Shown here: one piece after another, positions 8,970 to 18,608 of the stretch
Layout: every line of letters starts with the position of its first letter
Position numbering within the stretch: position 1 is the first letter of the stretch
Source: Paraburkholderia haematera
GTDB taxonomy: Bacteria; Pseudomonadota; Gammaproteobacteria; Burkholderiales; Burkholderiaceae
DNA: 64,000 bases
Direction: 5' to 3'
Assembly (NCBI RefSeq): GCF_905220975.1
Contig: NZ_CAJNBK010000007.1
Span: 1 to 64,000, forward strand
The notes under the pieces: model-generated
The model's input: the letters and a program-made list of their open reading frames with translations, nothing else
Database searches by the model: none
Told to the model about the DNA's origin: nothing
Program-made: the position numbers and the translations under genes

Positions 8970-10601
8970 TCATTGAGCCACAGCCGGATAGAACATGCGG
9001 TTTAGCAAGGTCCGCACCATCGGGGCGAGTTCGCCCGCCGTCAACCCTGCCGGGCCGTGGCCCTGGGCGCTCAGCGTGTCGGCGGCGAGGCCGTGCAGGT
9101 AGACGCCTGCCAGCGCGGCTTCGTAGCGCGGCAGATGCTGGGCAAGAAACGCGCCGATGATGCCGCCGAGCACGTCGCCCGTGCCGCCCGTCGCGAGTGC
9201 GGCATTGCCGGTCGGATTGATCGCGACGCGGCCGTCCGGCGCGGCGATCACCGTGCCGGTGCCTTTCAGCACGACCACGGCGGCAAAGCGCGCAGCCAGC
9301 GCGCGCGCTGCGGCGAGGCGGTCGCGTTGCACCCCAGGCGCGTCGGTGCCGAGCAGGCGGGCGGCTTCAAGCGGGTGCGGCGTTAGCACGCACGGGTCGC
9401 CTTGCACGCCGCGCGCGGTGACCTCGGCCGCGAGCGACGGGTCTGTCGACATCAGATTGAGCGCGTCGGCGTCGAACAGTTTGGGCACGTCGAGCCGCAG
9501 TACGTCGTGCATGGCACGCGTGGCGCCATCGCGCAGACCCATGCCGCAGCCGATGGCGAGCGCGTCCATCTTGTCCAGCGGCAGATCGTCGATGGCATGC
9601 AGCATCAGTTCGGGGTGCGGCGGATCGTAGGGCGGGGCGCCGTCGCCGAGGAAGGCGACGTGCACTTTACCCGCCCCGGTGTAGAGCGCCGCGCGCGCGG
9701 CGAGGATCGGCGCGCCGCACATGCCCGTGTCGCCGCCGACCACGGCGAGGCTGCCGAATGTGCCCTTGTTGGTGGCGAAGTCGCGCGGCGGCAGGAAGCC
9801 GGCGAACAGCTCGGGCGCGCTGAGTTGCACGGCCGTGCGGGTGGTGCTGTCGATGCCGATCGGCGCCACGATCACCGTGCCGGCGAGATCGCGACCCTGT
9901 CCGGTGAAGAGACCCGGTTTCGCGCCGATGAAAGTGATCGTGTGGGTGGCGTGGACCGCGAGGCCATCGCGCTGATTTTCGCTTCCGCCCAGGACCCGGT
10001 TCCGTTCCCGTTCTTCGCCGACTACCGTGCCGGTGTCGCCGTCGAGACCACTGGGCGTGTCGAGCGCCAGAACGCCGCCTCTTGCGGGCCTGGCTTTCGT
10101 GCGTTGCGAGAGTTGCCGGGCGATGATGGCAAAACTGCCTTCCAGCGGGCGGGTCAGGCCGATGCCGAACATGCCGTCCACCAACCATGTGTAGCTTTCC
10201 AGCGAGTCCGGCGCTGCCGTGGTGATGGCCACGCCCGCCGCGCGGGCTGTGTCGAGCGCCCAGCGGGCGTCGTCCGGTTTGACTTCAAGCGGCATGCACA
10301 ACGTTACGGCAATGCCTGCCTGGTGCAGCTCCGCGGCCATGATCAATGCGTCGCCGCCATTGTTGCCGGGGCCTGCTGCGACCCATACCTTGTGCTTCGA
10401 TTTTTCGGTCGATGTGTCGCGGGTGATCAGTTCCTGCAGATAGCTCGCGGCGGCCTTGCCTGCGCGGGACATCAGCGCGTGCTGAGGCAGGGTCGCCGCG
10501 GCCTGGGTTTCAAGGATCCGAAGGTCGGTTAGCGTGAGCAGCGGCAACGCCCGGTTGCGGGGGCTGATTAACGTCGGGAGCGTGGATTCGGGCACGGTCA
10601 T
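8970..10601 (-). CDS. nnr: Bifunctional NAD(P)H-hydrate epimerase / ADP-dependent NAD(P)H-hydrate dehydratase
   Basis: This fused repair enzyme restores NAD(P)H damaged by hydration. The first half (about 1-235) is the YjeF_N epimerase with AAGPGNNGGDALIMAAEL. The second half is the ribokinase-like carbohydrate-kinase dehydratase, with LTPHPLEAARLLG, VVLKGTGTVIAAPDGR and ATGGTGDVLGGIIGAFLAQ near the C-terminus. The 543 residues are normal for the bifunctional form, slightly lengthened by a charged insertion near 200-215 (GEERERNRVLGG). It is on the same strand as pgi and the dadA-like gene, but gaps of about 300 and 215 bp suggest separate transcription. Confidence 0.95.
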   Translation of the reverse strand: MTVPESTLPTLISPRNRALPLLTLTDLRILETQAAATLPQHALMSRAGKAAASYLQELITRDTSTEKSKHKVWVAAGPGNNGGDALIMAAELHQAGIAVTLCMPLEVKPDDARWALDTARAAGVAITTAAPDSLESYTWLVDGMFGIGLTRPLEGSFAIIARQLSQRTKARPARGGVLALDTPSGLDGDTGTVVGEERERNRVLGGSENQRDGLAVHATHTITFIGAKPGLFTGQGRDLAGTVIVAPIGIDSTTRTAVQLSAPELFAGFLPPRDFATNKGTFGSLAVVGGDTGMCGAPILAARAALYTGAGKVHVAFLGDGAPPYDPPHPELMLHAIDDLPLDKMDALAIGCGMGLRDGATRAMHDVLRLDVPKLFDADALNLMSTDPSLAAEVTARGVQGDPCVLTPHPLEAARLLGTDAPGVQRDRLAAARALAARFAAVVVLKGTGTVIAAPDGRVAINPTGNAALATGGTGDVLGGIIGAFLAQHLPRYEAALAGVYLHGLAADTLSAQGHGPAGLTAGELAPMVRTLLNRMFYPAVAQ

Positions 10602-10790
10602 GGCGAGGCTTGGCGTTCACCTTTTGCGAGGTGAGAAAGCTTTGGGAGCCACTATGGTAGTGCCGATAGGCTTCGGGCGCGCGTCGTGCCGGCCCGAGTC
10701 TGCTTTGTTTTTGCTGATTTGGTTTGATTGAGCAAGATCGGCGTGGCCCGGCGCGAAGCGGCACCTGCTTATTCCGCTTGCGTCTCGTGC

Positions 10791-10810
10791 GGCCCGCACC
10801 GGAGCGGGCC
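10791..10810 (-). terminator. GC-rich hairpin after the dadA-like gene
   Basis: GGCCCGC and GCGGGCC form a perfect 7-bp stem with a 6-nt loop a few bases beyond the stop codon on the minus strand. No T-run follows, so it is a weak terminator candidate. Confidence 0.4.
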
Positions 10811-10816
10811 CGCCAT

Positions 10817-12115
10817 TTACTGGAACCGGTCCGCGCGCAGCGCGGCCAGGGTGTCCGCGGGGACGTCGGGGGTCTTGCCCGAAATCAGGTCGGCGACCAG
10901 TTTGCCCGCACCGCATGCCAGACCCCATCCGGCAGGGCCGTGGCCGGCGTTGACGAACAGACGCGGATGAAGCGCGTTGCCGATCACGGGCATTCCGTCC
11001 GGCGACAGCAGCTTGACCCCTTCCCATGGCAATGCCGCGGAGATCCGGGCAGCGCCCGGAATCCAGTCGTGAGTTGCTTGACCCAGCAGCGCCAGCGCTT
11101 CCTTCGTCAACACCTCGCCGAGCGGTTTGTCGATCTGGCCCGCGCTCTGCAAGACCGCACCGCCCGCAACCCGCAGCCGATGATTCATGCGGCTGACCGT
11201 GATGCGCTTGACCGCATCCACAATCGCGACATGCGGTGCGCATTCCTCATGCGCGATCGGCGCTACCAGGTTATGCAGGCGCAACGGGTGCAGCGGCAGC
11301 CGCAACCCCAGGCGTTCGAGCAGCGGCAGGCTCCCGTAACCCGCGGCGACGACAATCGCGTCGGCGTTGATCACGTCGACTTCGCGTGAGCGCGATGCCG
11401 TGCCCGGCCGTGGCGCCAGCTCCACCGCGGCGCGCTCGCCTTCGAGGCGGATCGCCGAGACTTCGCTGCCCAGCATGAATTGCACGCCGCCCTCCGTATC
11501 GAGGGTCTGCTTGACCAGTTTGGCGAAAAGCGGGCAATTGGCCGTGCGCTCATGGTCGAACAGCACGCCGCCGGCGAATTCCGGCTCGGTCCGCACGGAA
11601 TGCTCGTGCGCGGCGCATTCGGCCGGCGTCAACACGTGGTGCGGTACTTCATAGTGCCGCAGCAGATCGAGCGCGGTCTGTGTCTGCTGCCATTCCTGCT
11701 CGGAGCGCACCAGATAGAGCAGGCCGCTTGCCTGTTCGAATTCCAGTCCGAAACGCGCTTCGATATCGGCCATCGCCTCGCGCGATGCTTCGATCAGCGG
11801 ACGCAGCCGCGCGTATTGGCGGCTGAATGCCTCAGGCTCCTGCAAAGCGGCCAGTTGCTTGACGAACTGGCGTGCCGCCCCGTTAAAGCCGGTCTTGCTG
11901 ATCACGCCGTTTTTGGCGCCCTGACGGCTCGCCATGAAAGTCGGCCCGAACCAGACGTCGAGGGGCGTCGGCAGCACGGTGCCGCCGTGCCCATAAGTCG
12001 CGCCTTGCGCGACCGTTGCGTGGCGCTCGACGACGCATACCCGGTGGCCGGCCGCGCGCAGTTGATAAGCGGTGGCGACGCCCACAATCCCGCCGCCAAT
12101 GACGATGACATCCAT
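10817..12115 (-). CDS. dadA: FAD-dependent D-amino acid dehydrogenase (DadA-like)
   Basis: The 432-residue DAO-family flavoprotein starts MDVIVIGGGIVGVATAYQL, an FAD-binding dinucleotide fold at residues 1-30, and continues with GATYGHGGTVLPTPLDVW. The C-terminal FAD contact is LFVNAGHGPAGWGLACG. Members oxidatively deaminate D-amino acids and pass electrons to the respiratory chain. Burkholderia genomes carry several paralogues, so substrate and exact symbol are uncertain. The start at 12115 is chosen because the fold begins immediately; the upstream extension to 12322 has no homology-like content. It is divergent from purL and no alanine racemase is adjacent. Confidence 0.85.
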   Translation of the reverse strand: MDVIVIGGGIVGVATAYQLRAAGHRVCVVERHATVAQGATYGHGGTVLPTPLDVWFGPTFMASRQGAKNGVISKTGFNGAARQFVKQLAALQEPEAFSRQYARLRPLIEASREAMADIEARFGLEFEQASGLLYLVRSEQEWQQTQTALDLLRHYEVPHHVLTPAECAAHEHSVRTEPEFAGGVLFDHERTANCPLFAKLVKQTLDTEGGVQFMLGSEVSAIRLEGERAAVELAPRPGTASRSREVDVINADAIVVAAGYGSLPLLERLGLRLPLHPLRLHNLVAPIAHEECAPHVAIVDAVKRITVSRMNHRLRVAGGAVLQSAGQIDKPLGEVLTKEALALLGQATHDWIPGAARISAALPWEGVKLLSPDGMPVIGNALHPRLFVNAGHGPAGWGLACGAGKLVADLISGKTPDVPADTLAALRADRFQ

Positions 12116-12442
12116 GATCTGATTCGATTTGCCGGCGGGACGCCAAAACGCCGCGTTCCCGTTAAGCGTGGCATGCGGCGCGTTGCCTGGGCATTGCTCA
12201 GGCCGCTCGCGCCGATCTGGTGAAAGGCCGAATGATAGCAGCCAAACGGACGGCTCCGCCACGCGAGCGCGACGCCGAAGCGCCGCAACGGCGCGCCCGA
12301 GCCACCATGCAGGCCTCGCCAAAACCCTGGTGCAAGGCCCGTTGGAAGCCCGTTCCCGAGGTATAATCCCGGACTTCCTTTCCGCCTCACGTCGCCTTTA
12401 CGCGCGACTCATCGGCATCATTGAGCGACGCAACGTCAACCC
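12116..12442. other. Divergent promoter region between the dadA-like gene and purL
   Basis: These 327 bp carry the purL promoter (annotated separately) and should contain the leftward promoter of the dadA-like gene. No gene-like frame or clear repeat was seen. Confidence 0.5.
12339..12367 (+). promoter_or_regulatory. Probable purL promoter
   Basis: A perfect TATAAT -10 hexamer lies at 12362-12367. The region 17 bp upstream (CCGTTG) is a poor -35, so an activator may be used. The predicted leader to the purL ATG is about 70 nt. No PurR-type palindrome was identified. Confidence 0.5.
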
Positions 12443-15400
12443 ATGGCCCACTTCTCGTGTTTCCCCGGTGCTTCGGCCCTCTCCGATTTCCGTCAAACCC
12501 GCCTGCTTGAAACGCTTACGCGCATCGACGCCAATATCACCGGCGTGCGCGGGCAATATCTGCATTTCGTCAACGCGCAGACCCCGCTGTCAGCGGAAGA
12601 CAACGCGAAGATCGAAGCGCTGATGCACTACGGTGATCCGCTCGAAGAAACCAAAGAGCGCGGCACGGCCGAAACGTTCCTCGTGGTGCCGCGCTTCGGC
12701 ACGGTGTCGCCGTGGGCCAGCAAGGCAACCGATATTGCTCACCTGTGCGGTTTGACACAGGTGCGCCGCATCGAGCGCGGTGTCGAATACACGGTCACGC
12801 TGAAAAGCGGCCTGCTGGGCGGCAAGAAGGCACTCTCGGACGAAGCCCGCGCGGCCGTCGCCGCAGCGCTGCACGACCGCATGACCGAGAGCGTGTCGCC
12901 CTCGCGTGACCACGCCATGCATCTGTTCGACGAACTGCCGGCCAAGCCGCTGCAAACCGTCGACGTGTTGAGCCATGGCCGCGGCGCGCTGGAAGCGGCG
13001 AACACGGAGCTGGGCCTCGCGCTCGCCGACGACGAAATCGACTACCTCGTCGACGCCTTCACAAAGCTCGGCCGCAACCCGACCGACGTCGAACTGATGA
13101 TGTTCGCGCAGGCCAACAGCGAACATTGCCGTCACAAGATCTTCAACGCGGACTGGACAATCGACGGCGAAAAGCAGGACATCTCGCTGTTCAACATGAT
13201 CCGCAATACGGAGAAGCTGAATCCGCAGGGCACGATCGTCGCGTATTCGGACAACTCGGCGATCATGGCCGGTGGCGTGGCTGAGCGCTGGTTCCCGCGC
13301 ACGCCGGCTGAGCTTGGCGCGAACGAATTGCCCGAGCACTATCGCCGCAATGTCGAACTGACGCACACCTTGATGAAGGTGGAAACGCACAACCACCCAA
13401 CGGCGATCTCGCCGTTCCCGGGCGCCTCGACGGGCGCGGGCGGCGAAATCCGCGACGAAGGCGCGACCGGCCGCGGCGCGCGCCCGAAGGCGGGTCTGGC
13501 GGGTTTCACGGTATCGAATCTGGAATTGCCGGATGGCGTCGAAGCCTGGGAAAACGCGCGCGACGCCGCGCAGCCTCTGGCGCACCGCAACCCGGACGAC
13601 AAGTACGAAGCGTACGGCCGCCCCGACCGCATCGCGTCGCCGCTGCAAATCATGATTGACGGCCCGCTCGGCGGCGCCGCGTTCAACAACGAATTCGGCC
13701 GTCCGAATCTGGGCGGCTATTTCCGCGCGTACGAGCAGAACGTCGCGGGTCTGGTGCGCGGCTATCACAAGCCGATCATGATCGCCGGCGGCATCGGCAA
13801 TATCTCCGATCAGCACACGCACAAGCATGATCTGCCGGAAGGCTCGTTGCTGATCCAGATCGGTGGCCCGGGTATGCGCATCGGCATGGGCGGCGGCGCC
13901 GCCAGCTCGATGGCGACCGGTACCAACACCGCCGAACTCGACTTCGACTCGGTTCAGCGCGGCAATCCGGAAATCGAGCGCCGTGCGCAGGAAGTGATCA
14001 ACGCGTGCTGGCAACTCGGCGAAAAGAACCCGATTCTGAGCATTCACGACGTGGGCGCGGGCGGTCTGTCGAACGCGTTCCCAGAAGTGGTGGACGGCGC
14101 GAGCAAGGGCGCGATTTTCAATCTGCGCAATATCCAGCTGGAAGAGAGCGGTTTGTCGCCGCGCGAAATCTGGTCGAACGAAGCGCAGGAGCGTTACGTG
14201 CTGGCGATTGCGCCGGCCGATCTGCCGGCCTTCGAAGCCATGTGCGAGCGCGAGCGTTGCCCGTTCGCGGTGGTCGGCACGGCCACGGTCGAGCGTCAGC
14301 TGAAGGTGATCGATTCCGAATCGAACAATGACGCCGCGCATGAGCCGGTCGACATGCCGATGGAAGTGCTGCTCGGCAAGGCGCCGCGCATGCATCGCGA
14401 CGTCAGGCGCGTCGAAGCGAAACTCGAACCGGTGGATGTCACCGGCATCGCGTTGTCGGAAGTCGCGGTCAGCGTGCTGCGTCACCCTACCGTTGCCAGC
14501 AAGTCGTTCCTGATCACGATCGGCGACCGCTCGGTCGGCGGCACGACCGCGCGCGACCAGATGGTCGGCCCGTGGCAAGTGCCGGTGGCCGACGTCGCCA
14601 TCACGACAATGGATTACGCGGGCTTCCGCGGCGAGGCAATGACCATGGCCGAGCGTACGCCGCTCGCCGTGATCGACGCGCCGGCGTCGGGCCGTATGGC
14701 GGTCGGCGAGGCCATCACCAACATCGCAGCGGCGCCGATCGCGTCGCTCGATAAGCTCAAGCTGTCGGCAAACTGGATGGCCGCATGCGGTGCGGCAGGC
14801 GAAGACGCCGCGCTGTACGACACGGTCAAGGCCATCGGTATGGAGTTGTGCCCGGCGCTTGGCATCAGCATTCCGGTCGGCAAGGATTCGCTGTCCATGC
14901 GCACCAAGTGGGAAGACCGTGGCGTGGCGAAGGAAGTGGTCGCACCGGTCTCGCTGATCATCTCGGCATTCGCGCCGGTTGAAGACGTGCGCCGGCACCT
15001 CACGCCGCAACTGCGCCGCGCCAGCGGAACGGGTGGCGAGGGCGATTCCGTGCTGATCGCGATCGACCTTGGCCGCGCCAAGCATCGTCTGGGCGGCAGT
15101 ATTCTCGCGCAAGTCACGCAGCAGGTCGGCGATACAGTGCCGGACGTCGACGATCCGGAAGATCTGAAGCGTTTCTTCAACGCGATCCAGTCGCTCAATA
15201 GCGACGGCAAGCTGCTCGCGTACCACGACCGCTCGGACGGCGGCCTGTGGGCGACGGTGTGCGAAATGGCGTTTGCGGGTCACGTTGGCGTGTCGCTGAA
15301 TGTCGACATGCTGGTGCTCGATCCGAACCATGAATCCGATTTCGGCGACGCGAAAGACTGGGCGAAGCAAACCAGCGGCCGCCGTGAAGACCGTACGATC

Positions 15401-16537
15401 CGCGCGCTCTTCAACGAAGAACTGGGTGCGGTGATCCAGGTGCGTGCCACGGACCGCGACGCGGTGCTGGGCGCGTTGCGCGAACACGGCCTGTCGGCCT
15501 GCTCGCATGTGATCGGCAAAACCAACGAGCGCGACACGATCGAAATCTACCGCGACGCGAAGAAGATTTACGAGGCACCGCGTACCGAATTGCATCGCGC
15601 GTGGAGCGAAGTGAGCTGGCGTATTTCGCGTCTGCGCGACAACCCGGCTTGTGCCGATGCCGAATACGAGGCGCTCTCCGACGCCGCCGATCCGGGCATC
15701 TCGCCGATCCTCACGTTCGACCCTTCTGAAGACGTCGCCGCGCCATATGTTGGCAAGGCCGCCCGTCCGCGTGTCGCGATTCTGCGTGAACAGGGCGTGA
15801 ACTCGCACCTCGAAACGGCCTATGCATTCGACCGCGCCGGTTTCGACGCGCACGACGTGCACATGAGCGACCTGCTGGCCGGCCGCGCCGACCTGGCGGA
15901 TTTCGCCGGTGCGGTGGCGTGCGGCGGCTTCTCATACGGCGATACGCTGGGCGCCGGTGAAGGCTGGGCGAAGGCGATCCGCTTCAACGCGCAACTGGCC
16001 GATATGTTCGCCGCGTTCTTCGGCCGCGAAGATACGTTTGCGTTGGGCATCTGCAATGGCTGCCAGATGATGAGCAGCCTCGCGTCGATGATCCCGGGCG
16101 CTGAAGCCTGGCCGAAGTTCACGCGCAACAAATCGGAGAAATTCGAAGCGCGCTTTTCGCTGGTTGAAGTGCAGGCTTCGCCGTCAATGTTCTTTGCCGG
16201 CATGGAAGGCTCGCGCATTCCTGTGGCGATCGCGCACGGCGAGGGCTACGCGGACTTCTCGCAGCAAGGCGATGCGTCGAAGGTGGCCGTGGCGATGCGG
16301 TATGTCGATCACCGTGGTCAGGCAACGGAGCAGTATCCGTTCAACCCGAACGGTTCGCCGAGCGGCATCACGTCGGTGACGACGCCCGATGGCCGCTTCA
16401 CCGTGCTGATGCCGCACACCGAGCGCGTGCATCGCGCGGTGCAGATGAGCTGGCATCCGGAAGGATGGGGCGAGGGCAGTACGGACGCGAGCCCCTGGCT
16501 GCGGGTGTTCCAGAACGCACGCCGCTGGCTGGGTTGA
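12443..16537 (+). CDS. purL: Phosphoribosylformylglycinamidine synthase (large single-chain type)
   Basis: Fourth step of purine synthesis: FGAR plus glutamine and ATP gives FGAM. The 1364 residues match the large proteobacterial form that fuses all activities. The N-terminal domain is followed by the AIRS-like ATP-binding core ([52 protein letters not shown]) and a C-terminal class I glutaminase. The glutaminase nucleophile is Cys1204 in [11 protein letters not shown]; its His partner is in [11 protein letters not shown]. No separate purQ or purS is needed. It is transcribed alone and ends at a GC-rich hairpin before the hipBA module. Confidence 0.97.
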   Translation: MAHFSCFPGASALSDFRQTRLLETLTRIDANITGVRGQYLHFVNAQTPLSAEDNAKIEALMHYGDPLEETKERGTAETFLVVPRFGTVSPWASKATDIAHLCGLTQVRRIERGVEYTVTLKSGLLGGKKALSDEARAAVAAALHDRMTESVSPSRDHAMHLFDELPAKPLQTVDVLSHGRGALEAANTELGLALADDEIDYLVDAFTKLGRNPTDVELMMFAQANSEHCRHKIFNADWTIDGEKQDISLFNMIRNTEKLNPQGTIVAYSDNSAIMAGGVAERWFPRTPAELGANELPEHYRRNVELTHTLMKVETHNHPTAISPFPGASTGAGGEIRDEGATGRGARPKAGLAGFTVSNLELPDGVEAWENARDAAQPLAHRNPDDKYEAYGRPDRIASPLQIMIDGPLGGAAFNNEFGRPNLGGYFRAYEQNVAGLVRGYHKPIMIAGGIGNISDQHTHKHDLPEGSLLIQIGGPGMRIGMGGGAASSMATGTNTAELDFDSVQRGNPEIERRAQEVINACWQLGEKNPILSIHDVGAGGLSNAFPEVVDGASKGAIFNLRNIQLEESGLSPREIWSNEAQERYVLAIAPADLPAFEAMCERERCPFAVVGTATVERQLKVIDSESNNDAAHEPVDMPMEVLLGKAPRMHRDVRRVEAKLEPVDVTGIALSEVAVSVLRHPTVASKSFLITIGDRSVGGTTARDQMVGPWQVPVADVAITTMDYAGFRGEAMTMAERTPLAVIDAPASGRMAVGEAITNIAAAPIASLDKLKLSANWMAACGAAGEDAALYDTVKAIGMELCPALGISIPVGKDSLSMRTKWEDRGVAKEVVAPVSLIISAFAPVEDVRRHLTPQLRRASGTGGEGDSVLIAIDLGRAKHRLGGSILAQVTQQVGDTVPDVDDPEDLKRFFNAIQSLNSDGKLLAYHDRSDGGLWATVCEMAFAGHVGVSLNVDMLVLDPNHESDFGDAKDWAKQTSGRREDRTIRALFNEELGAVIQVRATDRDAVLGALREHGLSACSHVIGKTNERDTIEIYRDAKKIYEAPRTELHRAWSEVSWRISRLRDNPACADAEYEALSDAADPGISPILTFDPSEDVAAPYVGKAARPRVAILREQGVNSHLETAYAFDRAGFDAHDVHMSDLLAGRADLADFAGAVACGGFSYGDTLGAGEGWAKAIRFNAQLADMFAAFFGREDTFALGICNGCQMMSSLASMIPGAEAWPKFTRNKSEKFEARFSLVEVQASPSMFFAGMEGSRIPVAIAHGEGYADFSQQGDASKVAVAMRYVDHRGQATEQYPFNPNGSPSGITSVTTPDGRFTVLMPHTERVHRAVQMSWHPEGWGEGSTDASPWLRVFQNARRWLG

Positions 16538-16545
16538 TGGTGTAA

Positions 16546-16582
16546 GGCAAGCCGCCGCGCTATCCTTGCGCGGCGGCTTGCC
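16546..16582 (+). terminator. Hairpin after purL
   Basis: GGCAAGCCGCCGCGC and GCGCGGCGGCTTGCC form a perfect 15-bp stem with a 7-nt loop, 9 nt beyond the purL stop. There is no T-tract, so it may act as a 3' end stabiliser or rho-assisted stop. Confidence 0.65.
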
Positions 16583-16688
16583 GGCGCCACGGCCGCAATG
16601 TCTCGTGCGGCCGTGTACGCCGGCAATACAGGCGAGCATGCACCGGCGTGCCTCGCACAGGTAGTTAGACAGAGGGCATCCCGATCCG

Positions 16689-16702
16689 TATCCGTTCGGG
16701 TA
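16689..16702. promoter_or_regulatory. HipB operator candidate O1
   Basis: TATCCGTTCGGGTA, an imperfect palindrome whose right half is shared with the other three copies. It is followed by CGAA, as are all copies. Confidence 0.7.
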
Positions 16703-16739
16703 CGAAAAAGCGCGCGATTCCTCGCTTTAAGGCCCCCCG

Positions 16740-16753
16740 TATCCTCTCGGGTA
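16740..16753. promoter_or_regulatory. HipB operator candidate O2
   Basis: TATCCTCTCGGGTA, starting exactly 51 bp after O1 and again followed by CGAA. The left arm is the most degenerate of the set. Confidence 0.7.
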
Positions 16754-16790
16754 CGAAATAGGGCTGACGGACCTTCAAATTGCTGTTTGG

Positions 16791-16804
16791 TACCCGCTCG
16801 GGTA
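16791..16804. promoter_or_regulatory. HipB operator candidate O3
   Basis: TACCCG-CT-CGGGTA, a perfect palindrome starting exactly 51 bp after O2. It lies just upstream of the probable -35 region of hipBA. Confidence 0.75.
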
Positions 16805-16841
16805 CGAAGTCGAACCTCTAGCTTTGTCCCGTGGCATAATG

Positions 16842-16855
16842 TTCCCGAGCGGGTA
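16842..16855. promoter_or_regulatory. HipB operator candidate O4
   Basis: TTCCCGAGCGGGTA, starting exactly 51 bp after O3. It directly follows the CATAAT -10 candidate, so it would overlap the transcription start and allow repression. Confidence 0.75.
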
Positions 16856-16874
16856 CGAACGGGCAGGAGGGGGA

Positions 16875-17162
16875 ATGCAGCGATCAGATGTTCTCGTCAG
16901 TAACATGACGGCGTTGGGCGATCTCGTGCGGGCATCAAGGCTCGCACAAGGGCTGACGCGCGACGACGTGGCCATCGCCACTGGACTGTCCCCCAAGTTC
17001 ATCACGCATATCGAAGCGGGTAAGCCGACCGCCCAGATCGGCAAGGTGCTCCACCTCCTCGCTGAATTGGGCATCACGCTCTGCGCGCAGGTTTCGGTCG
17101 ACATTCCCCCGGCCTTAACCACCAAAGTGCTCCATCGCCGACGGGCCGCTCATGGCAGCTAG
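16875..17162 (+). CDS. hipB: HipB-type antitoxin, XRE-family repressor
   Basis: The 95-residue helix-turn-helix protein binds the HipA kinase and represses its own operon. The XRE domain covers about 11-70: LGDLVRASRLAQGLTRDDVA, GLSPKFITHIEAGKPTAQ, then a leucine-rich dimerisation helix (KVLHLLAELGI). The start at 16875 is chosen because AGGAGGGGG lies 2-10 nt upstream; the frame could also open at 16824, but that would run through operator O4. The stop overlaps hipA by 11 nt, indicating translational coupling. The basic C-terminal tail (LHRRRAAHGS) is the likely HipA-contact region. Confidence 0.9.
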   Translation: MQRSDVLVSNMTALGDLVRASRLAQGLTRDDVAIATGLSPKFITHIEAGKPTAQIGKVLHLLAELGITLCAQVSVDIPPALTTKVLHRRRAAHGS

Positions 17163-18444
17163 AACGCTCGCCGCCTACGCGAATGGCCGGCGCGTTGGCG
17201 TCGTGAGTGATGAAAGCGGCATCTGGTCATTTACCTACGATAAAGACTGGTTGGGCCGCGAAGACGCATTCGCGCTTTCACCCGCTTTCCCTCTGCATGC
17301 CGGGCCTTTCGTCGACGGGTCGAGCCAGCGGCCGGTGCAATGGTTCTTCGATAATCTTTTGCCTGAAGAGGAAATGCGCACGGCACTCGCTCGTGAAGCC
17401 AAAGTCAATGCAAGCGATGCGTGGGGTCTGCTTGCGTACTATGGCCGCGAGTCGGCTGGAGCCTTGACGCTCCTCGCCGAGGGTGAGGATGAGGCGTCCG
17501 GCGGTCTGCAATCTTTGTCGTACGCGGACCTGGAGGCTCGCATTCAGGCCATGCCACAGCGCGCGCTCACCGCCACTGCGCCCAAACGCATGTCCGCGGC
17601 GGGTGCCCAACAAAAGCTGTTGCTGACCTTGCGAGGCGAGGCGCCGAATTATGAGCTCTTCGAGCCCGTGGGTAATGAGCCGTCGATGCATCTGCTCAAG
17701 CCTGACATGCGAAGCACAGGCTATCCCCATTCAGCGATAAACGAATTTTTCTGCATGCAGCTGGCGCGAGCGATGGGCCTGCGCGTGCCACCTACGCATT
17801 TCATGCGAGTGCCCTCGGCCTGCTATGTCATTGACCGCTTCGACCGCGATATGGAAGCTGAGCCCGTTCGGCGTCTGCATACGGTCGACGCGATGCAACT
17901 GCTGAACTACGACCGTCACTTCAAATATCAGAATGCGACGGCGGAGGTACTCAGGGATGCTATCGAAAAAACGGGCACGCGGGCAATGGCACGTCTCGAT
18001 GTGTTCCGATGGGCGGTCTTCAACGTGCTCATCGGCAACGCGGACTCCCACCTGAAAAACCTCTCTTTCTTCGTCAGTTCTCGAGGCTACATGCTGGCGC
18101 CGTTTTACGATCTGGTCAGCACAGTCGTCTACCATACGCCGACCTACCAGCCGCTTCAGCAGGACCGTTGGCCGCATTGCGATCTGACAATGCCTGTTGG
18201 AGAGGCAACCCAGTTCGCGGATATTTCCAGAAAGAACATGCTGGCATTCGGCGAGGCGCTTCGCCTCTCGCCGAAAGGGTTGGAAAAGTTGCTGGATGAG
18301 ATGCTGGCCGTTCTGGATGCCAAGGTGGCGGACACCCGGCGCGCCGTCGACGAGATCGCGCAGCCGAATGCCGGCGAAGTCAGACTGCTCGACTCGATCG
18401 TCGCGATGCCGCTCGCGGAGATGAGCAGGGCGCTGCGCTCGTGA
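17152..18444 (+). CDS. hipA: HipA-family serine/threonine kinase toxin
   Basis: The 430-residue HipA-type kinase matches the full-length family. In E. coli, HipA phosphorylates glutamyl-tRNA synthetase and induces growth arrest. The N-terminal subdomain (about 1-105) includes FFDNLLPEEEMR. The regulatory loop RMSAAGAQQK (147-155) has Ser148 aligned with the autophosphorylated Ser150 of E. coli. Lys183 in HLLKPD should contact ATP. The catalytic loop GNADSHLKN gives Asp298 and Asn303, and APFYDLVS gives metal-binding Asp320. Every catalytic element is present, so the toxin should be active. It overlaps hipB by 11 nt and ends at a bidirectional terminator. The module sits between conserved housekeeping genes, which suggests an inserted accessory unit. 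Confidence 0.93.
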   Translation: MAARTLAAYANGRRVGVVSDESGIWSFTYDKDWLGREDAFALSPAFPLHAGPFVDGSSQRPVQWFFDNLLPEEEMRTALAREAKVNASDAWGLLAYYGRESAGALTLLAEGEDEASGGLQSLSYADLEARIQAMPQRALTATAPKRMSAAGAQQKLLLTLRGEAPNYELFEPVGNEPSMHLLKPDMRSTGYPHSAINEFFCMQLARAMGLRVPPTHFMRVPSACYVIDRFDRDMEAEPVRRLHTVDAMQLLNYDRHFKYQNATAEVLRDAIEKTGTRAMARLDVFRWAVFNVLIGNADSHLKNLSFFVSSRGYMLAPFYDLVSTVVYHTPTYQPLQQDRWPHCDLTMPVGEATQFADISRKNMLAFGEALRLSPKGLEKLLDEMLAVLDAKVADTRRAVDEIAQPNAGEVRLLDSIVAMPLAEMSRALRS

Positions 18445-18500
18445 TACTGGCGCCATGGCGGGGGCGGCCAAACTCACATGACCACATGATCACATAAGAA

Positions 18501-18535
18501 AAGGCCCTGTTCAGTCATTGACTGAACAGGGCCTT
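18501..18535. terminator. Perfect 35-bp palindrome, bidirectional terminator
   Basis: Arms of 17 bp (AAGGCCCTGTTCAGTCA and its exact complement) flank one central base. An A-rich run to the left becomes a T-tract for leftward transcription. It separates convergent hipA and the parvulin gene and can terminate both. Confidence 0.88.
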
Positions 18536-18608
18536 GAGCAGATTCGAAGACCGCTGACCGGGACGCGAAGCGGGCGCTCGATCCTCGGCGGCAGCAGGCC
18601 AAAAACGC

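Larger units (their letters stand above)
16583..16874 (+). promoter_or_regulatory. hipBA control region
   Basis: The DNA between the purL hairpin and hipB is gene-free and contains four operator-like palindromes in a strict 51-bp register (annotated individually). CATAAT at 16835-16840 is the best -10 candidate; it sits between the third and fourth operators, so a repressor bound at the last two sites would cover the promoter and transcription start. The first two operators lie 100-150 bp upstream and suggest repressor-repressor contacts or looping. Confidence 0.7.

Noticed and set aside
12590..15862. A 1090-codon open frame antisense to purL
   Set aside because: It mirrors a highly conserved enzyme on the other strand, is Arg/His/Ala-rich and shows no domain. 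Long antisense frames are expected in GC-rich codon-biased DNA.
16688..16860. CRISPR-like repeat array
   Set aside because: The conserved part is only about 19 bp with four copies, palindromic and upstream of a HipB gene, with no cas genes. Operators explain it better.
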